Assembly: GCF_000243395.2 (NCBI RefSeq)
Contig: NZ_CM001484.1
Span: 2,011,202 to 2,075,201, forward strand
Source of the DNA: Saccharomonospora glauca K62
GTDB taxonomy: Bacteria; Actinomycetota; Actinomycetes; Mycobacteriales; Pseudonocardiaceae
DNA length: 64,000 bases
Direction of reading: 5' to 3'
Each line of letters begins with the position of its first letter. Within the stretch, counting starts at the first letter, position 1. Below are positions 36,267 through 44,296 of the stretch, in pieces. Position numbers and translations under genes: made by a program. The notes beneath the pieces were generated by a model that was not told the origin of the DNA, did no database searches, and worked only from the letters and a program-made list of their open reading frames with translations.

Positions 36267-36653
36267 ATGAGCGAGGGCGGACTGACACCGGAGCAGGTCG
36301 AACGCGTCGTGGCGATCGCCATGGATCTCGCGCGGGAAGGGGACACCGGCCAGCTCCTGGAATTCCTGGACCACGGGTTGCCGGTGAACGTGACCGACCC
36401 GCAGGGGAACACGCTGCTCATGCTCGCGGCCTACCACGGGCACGCCGCCACCGTGCGAGCGTTGCTCGACCGTGGTGCCGACCCCGATCTGCGCAACGCG
36501 CGGGACCAGTCACCGATCGCGGGAGCCTTGTTCAAGGGCGAGGACGAGGTGGTGGCCGTGCTCCGGGAAGCCGGAGCCGATCTCGACGCGGGCACCCCCT
36601 CGGCGCGCGCCGCCGCCGTCATGTTCGGCCGGGAACACCTGTTGGCCGACTGA
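36267..36653 (+). CDS. Ankyrin-repeat protein (AnkB-like catalase partner)
   Basis: A 128-residue soluble protein with three ankyrin repeats: DPQGNTLLMLAAYHGHAATV, the next beginning GADPDLRNARDQSPIAGALF, and a degenerate third. Small ankyrin proteins next to catalase genes are known, for example ankB beside katB in Pseudomonas aeruginosa, where it supports catalase activity. ATG 36267 has GGGGAG just upstream. Lack of a signal peptide suggests cytoplasmic location, unlike P. aeruginosa AnkB. Confidence 0.82.
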   Translation: MSEGGLTPEQVERVVAIAMDLAREGDTGQLLEFLDHGLPVNVTDPQGNTLLMLAAYHGHAATVRALLDRGADPDLRNARDQSPIAGALFKGEDEVVAVLREAGADLDAGTPSARAAAVMFGREHLLAD

Positions 36654-36687
36654 CGGTCGCCTCAGCGTGGACGGCAGTCGCGCCGAA

Positions 36688-36727
36688 GCGCCGTCGCGGT
36701 CGACAGTGGCCCCGACCGCGACGGCGC
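36688..36727. terminator. Bidirectional hairpin between ankyrin gene and GH67 gene
   Basis: Perfect 15-bp stem (36688-36702 with 36713-36727), 10-base loop, between the convergent ankyrin and alpha-glucuronidase stops. No T-run. Position and stem strength suggest a shared terminator. Confidence 0.7.
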
Positions 36728-36743
36728 CTCGTCCGTCAGTCGA

Positions 36744-39700
36744 TCACCGGGGCGGTACCCGATCTCCGTGGCTGCGGATGTGGAACCAGTCGAACGCCAC
36801 GTGGAGATCGGTGGCCGGCGCGGCTCCGCTCCACGCCATCAGCCCCGCCCGTTCGGGTTCGGTGTCCAGCGTGGTGGTTCCGAAGTACCGGTAGACCTCG
36901 CCGTCGCCGGAGTAGTACGCCTTGTAGGTGTTCCCGCGCTTGGTGAGCCGAAGCCAGATGGCTCCCTTCTCACCCACGATGCGCTGGGCGTCGGCTCCGG
37001 TGACCTCCAGGCTCGTCGCCTTGCCGTTCTCCTCGGTCAGCAGCACGACGTGGAGCTTGTTGATCTCGGCGTCCTCGTCGGCCATCTCCCACGCGAGTTT
37101 GACGTAGTTGTCGTCGTCGGCATAGGCGATGATGCCGCCCTGCTCGTTCTCGTGGGCGAGAGGCCGGGAGAAGACGAGCTTCGACTCCGCCGTCCAGTCG
37201 CCGTTGACCTCCTGCAACGCGAGGTTCCTCGCCGGTTCGGCGTCTCCTTCCAGCCCGCCTCGTTGCGGGGTGATGACGAGGGCCCCGTCGTCGAGCCGCG
37301 TGGCGTCGGGATCGTGTCGCACCCACTTCCACCGCTCGTCGAGCTCGTCGGAGTCGAACTCGTCGGAGCCGTTCAAGGCGATGTCGAGATCCACCGTATA
37401 CCGCGAGGAGGCCTCCCCATTGGTCACGGTGACGACCGCCTGTCCCGTGGGGTGGTCGGCCTGCTCGACACGCACGGTCGCCGCGGGGTCGTGCGCCACG
37501 GCCTCCACCGTCGCGACCGAGTCGACGTCGGGCGGCAACAGGGCGTTGTAATGGTGGACCTCCGGGTCGAACGAGTCCAGTCGGGTGCCGTTGACCGACA
37601 GGCTCTCCAAGGTGGTGTCGGGCACCAGTTCGAGGACGTAGTTCTTCACCAACGGACCGAAAAACGAGTGTCCGGTGACCTTCACGACCGCAGTCCCCGG
37701 CACGCCGTCGGCCTGCGAGACGATCTCGTAGTCGGCGTCCGGATCGGCCGTCCGGACCTCGGTGATCCTCGGGGAACCGCCCGCCGGGATCGGGATGCGG
37801 TAGCTGTCGGCTGAGAGGTCGAAGCCGCCGTACTCCGTACCGTTCACCACGAACGTGGCCGACACCGGACCGTCGTCGGACGGGATCTCCCTCCCGCTGA
37901 ACTCCTGCCAGTACTCCACATTGGTGTCGCGCCAGTCGGCCGCGTCGATCTCGTGCTGAGCGAGCTTGTCCCGCACCTCGCGCCAGCGTCGGGCGTCGAG
38001 GAACGGCTTCAGCGAGTCCCACGTCTCGCGCATCCACGTCACGTACTGCACGCCCATCTGGTAGCGGTACACGAGCTCGTCCCAGAAGATCCGGCCGTTG
38101 TCCATCCGGTGGTCCCACGGCACGTGGTGGAACCACATCAGCAGATTCTCCGGAGTGGACTCGATGTCGCCGTAGCGCTCGGCCAGGGTGGGGAAGTACT
38201 GGGCGGTGAAGTTGCTGCCCGTGGGGGAGCGGTCGTAACCGAGACCGACACTGTCGGCCTTGTTGTAGTAGACCGGGCTCCAGTCGTCCTTCAGAAACCA
38301 CTGGGACGGGTACGGCTTGTAGTGCTCACCGTCGGCGAACTGGTGCGCGACACCCAGGGGAGTCTGGTAGCTCACCAGAGCTTCCCAGGAGCCCATCATC
38401 ATCCGCACGATCGTCTCGACCACGTGGTCGTCGTTGCTCCACGTCATCCGCACCCAGTCGGTGGCGATGTCCTCGGAGTCCTGAGTCCAGTCCCACGCCA
38501 GGCGACCGAAGGCGAAGAGGTTGGCCTGCGAGAAGTGGTGACCCGTGAGGTTGTCGGCGTTGCCGAGGTTCGCCACCCCCACGATCGCCGTGTCCGAGTG
38601 TCCCTGGGCCGTGCCGTCCACGACGTTTCCCACCAGACGGTGGTCGAGGAGCTCACCGTCGGCGTCGGTGGCGTAGGTGTCGGTGTTCAACACCTCCTGC
38701 CACATGGGGCCGAGATAGCACAGCATCGTGTTCTGGCCGGTGTACTCCTGGGTGATCTGCAGCTCCAGCGCCTGGTTGGTGTTCTCCATGCGGCCGAACA
38801 TCGGGTTGAACGGCTCACGGGCCTGGAAGTCCAGGGGACCGTTCTTGGTCTGGAGGAACACGTTGTCGGCGAACCGTCCGACCGAGCCGTCGTCCTGCGG
38901 TTCGTCGTCGATGGGGCCGAACTCCAGGTACGCGCGCTTGAGCCGGTCGTTGTCGACGTCGGCGTTGTAGACGAACGTGCGCCAGTACACCGTCATGCCG
39001 AGCGGTTCCAGGGCGGCGGCGATGCCGTTGGCGCCGTCACCGTGGTCGTAGCCGAAGTCCTGGGGGCCCGGTTGGCCCTCGGAGTTCGCCTTCACGGTGA
39101 AGCCGATGAAGTCGGGGATCGCCTCCCGGATCTGCTTCGCCTTCCGGTGCCACCAGTCCCGGAACTCCTCGCCGTACGGGTCGAGCTGGTCCTCGGTGAG
39201 GGTGTCGGGGGCGAATCGTTCGTCGGTGGGCGCGGTGTACTTGACGGACAGTCCGACCTTGATCCCGTAGGGGCGCAGTGCGTCGGCGAGCGCGGCCGTC
39301 TGCTCTACGTACTCCCGCGTCAGGTAGACGTTGTCGGCGTTGACGTTGTTGATCGTGATGCCGTTGACGCCCACCGAGGCCAGCGCACGCGCGACCACGA
39401 GGTAGCGGTCCAGGATGACGGGCAGGTTGCGGTCGGCGCTCTCGCCCGTGGCGGCGAAGTTGAACACGGCGCCGTTCTCGCCGTTCAGGCCCCCGGTTCC
39501 GGTCTCGTCGTTGCCGGCGTAGAGCCGTTCGGTCTCCCAGTAGTTCAGGTACCGATGGGCGATCCTGGGCTTCTCGGCGATGTCCAGGTCGGTGACGGGC
39601 TGTCGCGTCTGCATCCTCCGCAGGAATGCGAAGGTGCCGTACAACGCGCCGATCTCCGTGTTGGCGGCGATGAGGGTGAAGTCGTGACGGCCGCGTGAGA

Positions 39701-40208
39701 CCGAGCGGATCAGGTAGCCGTCGTCGCCCACGGTCCCGAGCTTCTCGGCGTCGACATACCGGCGCACGATCTGCGAGGTCTTCGGAGTGCCCACCACGAC
39801 GGCCCCGTCCGGGACGTGCTGACCCGGCTTCGTGTGGACGGGTACCTTTGTGCCGAGGAGCCCCTCCAGACCCCTCACCAGCTCGTCCTCGGCCGCTTCG
39901 AGGGTCGTGGTCACGAGGTGTTCCCGCGAACCCGGTTCCATCCTCAGGTCACGGGTGTGCCGGTGCACCGGGTTCTTTCCGGCGTTCTGCACGATGACGG
40001 CGGTGGCGGACTTCGCGTACTGCTTCTTGAGCGTCGGGTCCTCGATCTCGGGGTAACGTAGCCACAGGTCCGAGCCGCTGTAGTCGGGGTGGGTGGGGGC
40101 TGCGGCCGCTTCGGGAATCGCGGGTGTGCCGATCAACAGGGTCGCCACCAGTGCGACCGGAACCAACAGCGCGAGCGCCATTCTCCGGCGTCGCGGACGT
40201 CTCCTCAT
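36744..40208 (-). CDS. Secreted GH67 alpha-glucuronidase with C-terminal accessory domains
   Basis: A 1154-residue exported protein. Arg-rich n-region and hydrophobic core give a Sec signal cleaved near AAAA (about residue 37). Residues 40-760 are a GH67 alpha-glucuronidase that removes (4-O-methyl)glucuronic acid from xylan oligomers. Likely catalytic residues are Glu377 (NSEGQPGP), Asp460 (NGPLDFQ) and Glu488 (ITQEYTGQ), the last two 28 apart as in known enzymes. Beyond it are a cadherin-like beta domain (about 830-950) and a concanavalin/laminin-like domain (about 990-1150, WKWVRHDP onward), probably carbohydrate-binding. Ordinary GH67 proteins are about 700 residues and intracellular. ATG 40208 has AAAGGAG upstream. 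It feeds the uronate importer encoded nearby. Confidence 0.9.
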   Translation of the reverse strand: MRRRPRRRRMALALLVPVALVATLLIGTPAIPEAAAAPTHPDYSGSDLWLRYPEIEDPTLKKQYAKSATAVIVQNAGKNPVHRHTRDLRMEPGSREHLVTTTLEAAEDELVRGLEGLLGTKVPVHTKPGQHVPDGAVVVGTPKTSQIVRRYVDAEKLGTVGDDGYLIRSVSRGRHDFTLIAANTEIGALYGTFAFLRRMQTRQPVTDLDIAEKPRIAHRYLNYWETERLYAGNDETGTGGLNGENGAVFNFAATGESADRNLPVILDRYLVVARALASVGVNGITINNVNADNVYLTREYVEQTAALADALRPYGIKVGLSVKYTAPTDERFAPDTLTEDQLDPYGEEFRDWWHRKAKQIREAIPDFIGFTVKANSEGQPGPQDFGYDHGDGANGIAAALEPLGMTVYWRTFVYNADVDNDRLKRAYLEFGPIDDEPQDDGSVGRFADNVFLQTKNGPLDFQAREPFNPMFGRMENTNQALELQITQEYTGQNTMLCYLGPMWQEVLNTDTYATDADGELLDHRLVGNVVDGTAQGHSDTAIVGVANLGNADNLTGHHFSQANLFAFGRLAWDWTQDSEDIATDWVRMTWSNDDHVVETIVRMMMGSWEALVSYQTPLGVAHQFADGEHYKPYPSQWFLKDDWSPVYYNKADSVGLGYDRSPTGSNFTAQYFPTLAERYGDIESTPENLLMWFHHVPWDHRMDNGRIFWDELVYRYQMGVQYVTWMRETWDSLKPFLDARRWREVRDKLAQHEIDAADWRDTNVEYWQEFSGREIPSDDGPVSATFVVNGTEYGGFDLSADSYRIPIPAGGSPRITEVRTADPDADYEIVSQADGVPGTAVVKVTGHSFFGPLVKNYVLELVPDTTLESLSVNGTRLDSFDPEVHHYNALLPPDVDSVATVEAVAHDPAATVRVEQADHPTGQAVVTVTNGEASSRYTVDLDIALNGSDEFDSDELDERWKWVRHDPDATRLDDGALVITPQRGGLEGDAEPARNLALQEVNGDWTAESKLVFSRPLAHENEQGGIIAYADDDNYVKLAWEMADEDAEINKLHVVLLTEENGKATSLEVTGADAQRIVGEKGAIWLRLTKRGNTYKAYYSGDGEVYRYFGTTTLDTEPERAGLMAWSGAAPATDLHVAFDWFHIRSHGDRVPPR

Positions 40209-40277
40209 CTCGCGGGCTCCTTTGCCGTGTCGCCGAACAGGGAGAGCAGCCGGGAGGAAAGCGGTACGGGCGGGCGT

Positions 40278-40300
40278 CGGGTGTCCTTTGCGGACACCCG
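40278..40300 (-). promoter_or_regulatory. Hairpin in the probable 5' leader of the GH67 gene
   Basis: Arms CGGGTGTCC and GGACACCCG (9 bp, 5-base loop TTTGC), 70-92 bases upstream of the GH67 start. It could be a leader hairpin or an operator. No further support. Confidence 0.3.
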
Positions 40301-40371
40301 CCGGGAATCGATCATCTTGCCGTGTGCGAACGAGTGTGGAAACGCCCGTCCGTCTCGTCAAGGGTTCGTCG

Positions 40372-40408
40372 GCGATGAAACGTGTTTCATCGCACCGAAA
40401 GTTTTCGG
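40372..40408. promoter_or_regulatory. Tandem palindromes upstream of the GH67 gene, candidate operator
   Basis: GCGATGAAAC-GT-GTTTCATCGC (40372-40393) is a perfect 10-bp-arm palindrome. One base further lies CCGAAA-GT-TTTCGG (40395-40408), 6-bp arms with the same central GAAA..GT..TTTC pattern. They sit directly after the uxaC stop and about 165-200 bases upstream of the GH67 start. There is no T-run, so an operator for a separate regulator is favoured over a terminator. The motif differs from the LacI operators upstream of uxaC. Confidence 0.5.
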
Positions 40409-40409
40409 A

Positions 40410-41837
40410 TCACGAACTCGTCGATCGTCGGTACGCAAGACGTGGCAGGCGATAGGCGAGGTCCACGGCCGTCTCGGTGGCCTCGTCCTCGGTGAGCCGG
40501 TGCTCGGTGACGAGCCGAGCCAGGTATCCCGCGTCGATCCGGCGAGCCAGGTCGTGCCGTGCCGGGATGGAGGCGAAGGCACGCGTGTCGTCCACGAACC
40601 CCGAGGTGTTGTAGAAGCCGGCCGTTTCGGTCGCCAGTTCCCGGAAACGCCGCATACCGTCCGGGCTGTCGAGGAACCACCACGGTGCCCCCAACCGCAC
40701 CGAAGGATAGGCGCCGGCCAGCGGTGCCAGCTCGCGGCTGTAGACGGTCTCGTCCACGGTGAACAGGATGAGCCGGAAGTTCGGGTGGTGCCCGAACGCG
40801 TTGAGCAGGGGCCGAAGACCACGGGTGAACTCGGCGGCCACCGGGATGTCGAAGCCCTTGTCGGGGCCGAAGGCCCGGAGGATGTCGTCGTCGTGGTTGC
40901 GCAGCACTCCGGGATGCAGCTGCATCACCAGACCGTCCTCGCAGGCCATCTCCGCCATGACGAACAGCATGTGCCCGGCGAACGCCTCGGCCTCCTCCGG
41001 GGCGGCCTTCCCGTCGAGCGCGGCGGAGTAGATGCGGGCCGCCTCGGCGGTGTCGAGCGGCGTGGTGTCGGTACCCAGGTGGCCGTGGTCGGTGGCCAGC
41101 GCCCCGGCATCGAGGAACACCTCCCGCTGCTTGCGCAGCGCGTCGAGGAAACCGGGATAACCGGAAGTGTCGAAGCCGGTGAGCCTGCCGAGTTCCTCGA
41201 CGTGTTCCCGCCATCCCTCGCCGGTTATGTGGACGACGGCGTCGGGCCGGAACGTGGGAATCACCCGATCCCCCAGGCCGTCCTCGCGGAGCCGGGCATG
41301 GTGCCGCAGGTCCGACGTGGCCGGGTCGGTGGTGGACAGGAGTTCGATGTTGAAACGGCGCAACAACGCTCTCGGTCGGAAGTCCGGATCGGACAGTGTG
41401 GCCGCCAGCTGATCGTAGATCTCGTCGGCGGTGTCGGCCGAGGGCCGGACACGGACCCCGAAGACCTCCGCGAGTTCGTGTTCCAGCCAGTACCGGGACG
41501 GAGTCCCGCGGAACAGGTGCCAGTTGGCGCACAACCGTCGCCAGATCGCTCGGGGATCGGACTCCACCGCACCACCGTCGCGTCTCGGGACGCCGAGGTC
41601 CTCAAGCCGTATCCCCTGCGAGACCAGCATGCGCGTCACGTAGTGGTCGGGCACCACGAACAGACGCGCCGGGTCCGGGAACGGCAGGTCGTCGGCCAGG
41701 ACCTCAGCCTCCACGTGACCGTGCATGCACACGAGCGGCAGGGAACGTGTCGCGGCGTACAGGCGGCGCGCGACCTCACGGGTGGCGGGGTCGGCGGGAA
41801 GAGCGCGATCGGGATGAAGAACGAGCGGTGTGGCCAT
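40410..41837 (-). CDS. uxaC: Glucuronate (uronate) isomerase
   Basis: A 475-residue UxaC-family enzyme converting D-glucuronate to D-fructuronate (and galacturonate to tagaturonate). Family features: MHGHVEAEVLADDLPFPDPA near the N-terminus (metal-site histidines and the ADD block), VPDHYVTRML, and the barrel strands FTVDETVYSREL. ATG 41837 has GGAGGAAA upstream. It is divergent from the lacI-type gene, with two TGCAA-N4-TTGCA sites between, one 32-45 bases before this start. It supplies the first intracellular step of the uronate route. Confidence 0.92.
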   Translation of the reverse strand: MATPLVLHPDRALPADPATREVARRLYAATRSLPLVCMHGHVEAEVLADDLPFPDPARLFVVPDHYVTRMLVSQGIRLEDLGVPRRDGGAVESDPRAIWRRLCANWHLFRGTPSRYWLEHELAEVFGVRVRPSADTADEIYDQLAATLSDPDFRPRALLRRFNIELLSTTDPATSDLRHHARLREDGLGDRVIPTFRPDAVVHITGEGWREHVEELGRLTGFDTSGYPGFLDALRKQREVFLDAGALATDHGHLGTDTTPLDTAEAARIYSAALDGKAAPEEAEAFAGHMLFVMAEMACEDGLVMQLHPGVLRNHDDDILRAFGPDKGFDIPVAAEFTRGLRPLLNAFGHHPNFRLILFTVDETVYSRELAPLAGAYPSVRLGAPWWFLDSPDGMRRFRELATETAGFYNTSGFVDDTRAFASIPARHDLARRIDAGYLARLVTEHRLTEDEATETAVDLAYRLPRLAYRRSTSS

Positions 41838-41868
41838 GTGCTGGTTTCCTCCGCGTCGGGAAAAGTGA

Positions 41869-41882
41869 TGCAAAGGGTTGCA
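41869..41882. promoter_or_regulatory. LacI-family operator O1 (uxaC-proximal)
   Basis: TGCAA-AGGG-TTGCA, a perfect 5-4-5 palindrome, 32-45 bases upstream of the uxaC start, where it would block promoter clearance. It shares exact half-sites with O2, 66 bases away centre to centre. The adjacent lacI-type gene is the obvious regulator. Confidence 0.8.
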
Positions 41883-41922
41883 CAAGGATTTCGAGCGAGG
41901 CAAGCGCGAACTTTCCGAGGTG

Positions 41923-41952
41923 TTGACAAATGGTTGCAAACGATTGCACGAT
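41923..41952 (+). promoter_or_regulatory. Operator O2 inside the promoter of the lacI-uronate operon
   Basis: TTGACA (41923-41928) is a perfect -35, and CACGAT (41947-41952) a weak -10, 18 bases apart. Between them lies TGCAA-ACGA-TTGCA (41935-41948), the second perfect copy of the O1 palindrome. Binding there would block RNA polymerase, so the regulator is probably autoregulated, and O1/O2 could support looping (66 bases between centres). Confidence 0.78.
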
Positions 41953-42006
41953 GCGTCGGACACGTGCGAGGAAGCACGTCCCTCACGGAAAGCGGGCGGG
42001 AACGTC

Positions 42007-42996
42007 ATGGCGGTGACGATTCGAGACGTGGCGAAGGCCGCGGGAGTGTCGGCCTCGACGGTGTCCCGCGCGTTGGCGGGGTCCGAGCTGGTCGATCCGC
42101 GTACCCGCGAGCACGTCCTGCGGGTGGCGGACGAACTCGGTTACGTGCCCAACCGGGCGGCTCGGGGCCTCATCACGGGCCGGACCGGCAATCTCGGCCT
42201 CATCCTTCCCGATCTGGCCAACCCGTTCTTCCCGGAAGTGGTCAAGGGAGTCCAGGCACGCGCGCGAGAAGCCGACTACTCGGTGTTCCTCGCCGACACC
42301 GACGAGGACCCCACCGCGGAGTTGGGACTGGTGCGCGCGCTGGCGAAGCAAGTGGACGGCATCATCCTGTGCTCGCCTCGCATGAGCGTCGAGGACATGC
42401 GGGCCGCCGCGACCTGCTCGTGCGTCGTCGCGGTGAACCGGCGCGGCGCGCAGATCCCGGCGATCACGATCGACAACGTCGACGGGATGCGGCAGGCCGT
42501 GGCCCATCTGGCCGCGTTGGAACATCGCAGGATCGGCTACGTCGCGGGACCGCGTAGTAGTTGGTCGAACCGGGAGAGGGCACGGGGTATCCGGATGGCG
42601 GCCGAGGCCGAGGGCGTCGAACTCGTGGAGATCGACAACGTGCCTCCACGGTTCGAAGGCGGGGTCGCCGCGGCCGACCTCGTGGTCGCCGCGAAGGTCA
42701 CCGCCGTGGTGGCCTACAACGACCTGGTCGCGATGGGGCTGATGACCCGGCTCGCCTCCCGAGGGATCGAGGTTCCACGGGAGATCAGTGTGGTCGGCAT
42801 CGACGACATCCCGATGGCGGCCATGTTCAACCCCGGTCTGACGACGGTGTCCGTTCCCAAGGAGCAGTGTGGTCGCGCGGCAGTCGAGCTGCTGTTGAAG
42901 CTGCTCAACGAGCCCGGTGTCCGGGCACCGCGCCGCGAGGTCCCGATGCAGCTGCTGGTTCGGGACACGACCACGGTCGCCCAACGAAGTCCGTAA
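42007..42996 (+). CDS. LacI-family transcriptional regulator of uronate genes
   Basis: A 329-residue LacI/GalR repressor. N-terminal HTH (VTIRDVAKAAGVSASTVSRA) with hinge helix (YVPNRAARGL), then a periplasmic-binding-like effector domain starting TGNLGLILPDLANPFFPEV. ATG 42007 is followed at once by the canonical HTH. It lies between divergent uxaC and the ABC/catabolic genes that follow 54 bases downstream, so it probably represses both in the absence of a uronate-derived inducer. The effector could be glucuronate, fructuronate or an oligosaccharide. Confidence 0.9.
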   Translation: MAVTIRDVAKAAGVSASTVSRALAGSELVDPRTREHVLRVADELGYVPNRAARGLITGRTGNLGLILPDLANPFFPEVVKGVQARAREADYSVFLADTDEDPTAELGLVRALAKQVDGIILCSPRMSVEDMRAAATCSCVVAVNRRGAQIPAITIDNVDGMRQAVAHLAALEHRRIGYVAGPRSSWSNRERARGIRMAAEAEGVELVEIDNVPPRFEGGVAAADLVVAAKVTAVVAYNDLVAMGLMTRLASRGIEVPREISVVGIDDIPMAAMFNPGLTTVSVPKEQCGRAAVELLLKLLNEPGVRAPRREVPMQLLVRDTTTVAQRSP

Positions 42997-43050
42997 TCGG
43001 AGTCCTCCCGCCGACCAAGGCTGCTCGGCGTCACAGAAGGGATTCGACCG

Positions 43051-44250
43051 ATGCGCAGGAACGTCGTGGCGGGCGCACTCGCCACCGCATTACTGGCCGC
43101 CTCGTGCGGCGCGCCCGAAAGCCCCGGCCCGCAGCAGGCGACCGGGCCGATCCCGGACAAGCCCGCGAACCCCGTCACCCTCAACATCCTCGACGTGGCG
43201 GGAAACCTCCAGCTCACCCAGGGGATGATCGACGAGTTCGTGGAGAAGCATCCCGACATCATCTCCGAGGTGACCTACAGCAACGCCCCGGCTCCCGACC
43301 TGATCGGCAAGGTCAAGTCGCAGCAGAACGCCGGAAGAGTCGACATCGGACTGATTCTGACCGGTGTGGACGGACTCTCGGCCGGAATCGAGCAGGGGCT
43401 CTGGGAGGAGGTCCTTCCCAAGCACGCCGACCGGTTGCCGGGCATGAAGGACTACCTGGAACCGGCGGCCGAGATGCAGAAACTCGCCCAGGGATACGGC
43501 GTGACGGTGACGTACTACCCGTCCGGGCCGCTGATCGAGTACCTGCCCTCGCGGGTGCCGAACCCGCCGCGTACCGCGCAGGAGCTGCTCGACTACGCGA
43601 AGGCCCATCCCGGCAAGGTCGAGTACGCGCGCCCGTCGAACTCCGGTCCCGGCCGCACCTTCCTCATGGGGTTGCCCTACATCTTGGGGGACGACGACCC
43701 CAAGGACCCGGTCAACGGCTGGGAGAAGACCTGGGACTATTTGGCGGAGCTGAACTCCTACGTCGACCGCTACCCGTCGGGCACCACCCAGACCATGACG
43801 GATCTGGCCAACGGCACCGTCGACATCGTCGTCACCACCACGGGGTGGGACATCAACCCCCGAGCGCTGGGAACCGTTCCCGCCGAGGCGAAGATCGGCA
43901 CCCTCGAAGGGTTCCACTGGGTCACCGACGCGCACTACGCGGTCATCCCGAAAGGCGCGACGGCCGACCAGCAGGCGGCGGCGTTGCAGCTCATCCAGTT
44001 CATGCTCACCAAGGAACAGCAGGCGAAGGCCTACGATGAGGGTTACTTCTATCCGGGCCCGGCTGTCAAGGACGTGGACATCTCGATGGCACCCGAGTCG
44101 AGCCGGGAAGTCATCCGACGCTACGGCAGGCCGGAGTACGACCAACTGATCGCCGACAACCCCAAGGAGACGCCACTCGACGCCAAGACGATGGTCGCGG
44201 CCTTCGACCGGTGGGACCGCGAGATCGGCGGCGCGAAGGTGGACCAATGA
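43051..44250 (+). CDS. ABC transporter substrate-binding lipoprotein, probable uronate binder
   Basis: A 399-residue lipoprotein: signal and lipobox LAASC with Cys19. The mature protein is an extracellular solute-binding protein of the Fe3+/polyamine-like class (SBP_bac_6/8 family), recognisable by LNILDVAGNLQL, and the mid-domain VPNPPRTAQELLDYAKAHPG (PKTWDELL equivalent). Encoded between the uronate LacI regulator and the ATPase, it most likely delivers uronates or small aldouronic acids. Codon 14 is TTA (43090-43092), a rare codon located in the signal peptide. Confidence 0.85.
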   Translation: MRRNVVAGALATALLAASCGAPESPGPQQATGPIPDKPANPVTLNILDVAGNLQLTQGMIDEFVEKHPDIISEVTYSNAPAPDLIGKVKSQQNAGRVDIGLILTGVDGLSAGIEQGLWEEVLPKHADRLPGMKDYLEPAAEMQKLAQGYGVTVTYYPSGPLIEYLPSRVPNPPRTAQELLDYAKAHPGKVEYARPSNSGPGRTFLMGLPYILGDDDPKDPVNGWEKTWDYLAELNSYVDRYPSGTTQTMTDLANGTVDIVVTTTGWDINPRALGTVPAEAKIGTLEGFHWVTDAHYAVIPKGATADQQAAALQLIQFMLTKEQQAKAYDEGYFYPGPAVKDVDISMAPESSREVIRRYGRPEYDQLIADNPKETPLDAKTMVAAFDRWDREIGGAKVDQ

Positions 44251-44296
44251 CACCGGCCGCCGAACGCGACGCCGGAACAGCGGGAGTGGAGGTTGC

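Noticed and set aside
40209-40361. Fifty-one residue N-terminal extension of the GH67 protein
   Set aside because: Would bury the signal peptide; ATG 40208 follows AAAGGAG and starts a canonical export signal.
40372-40393. The 22-base palindrome after uxaC as a rho-independent terminator
   Set aside because: Loop of two bases and no T-run on the transcript side; operator is the better reading.
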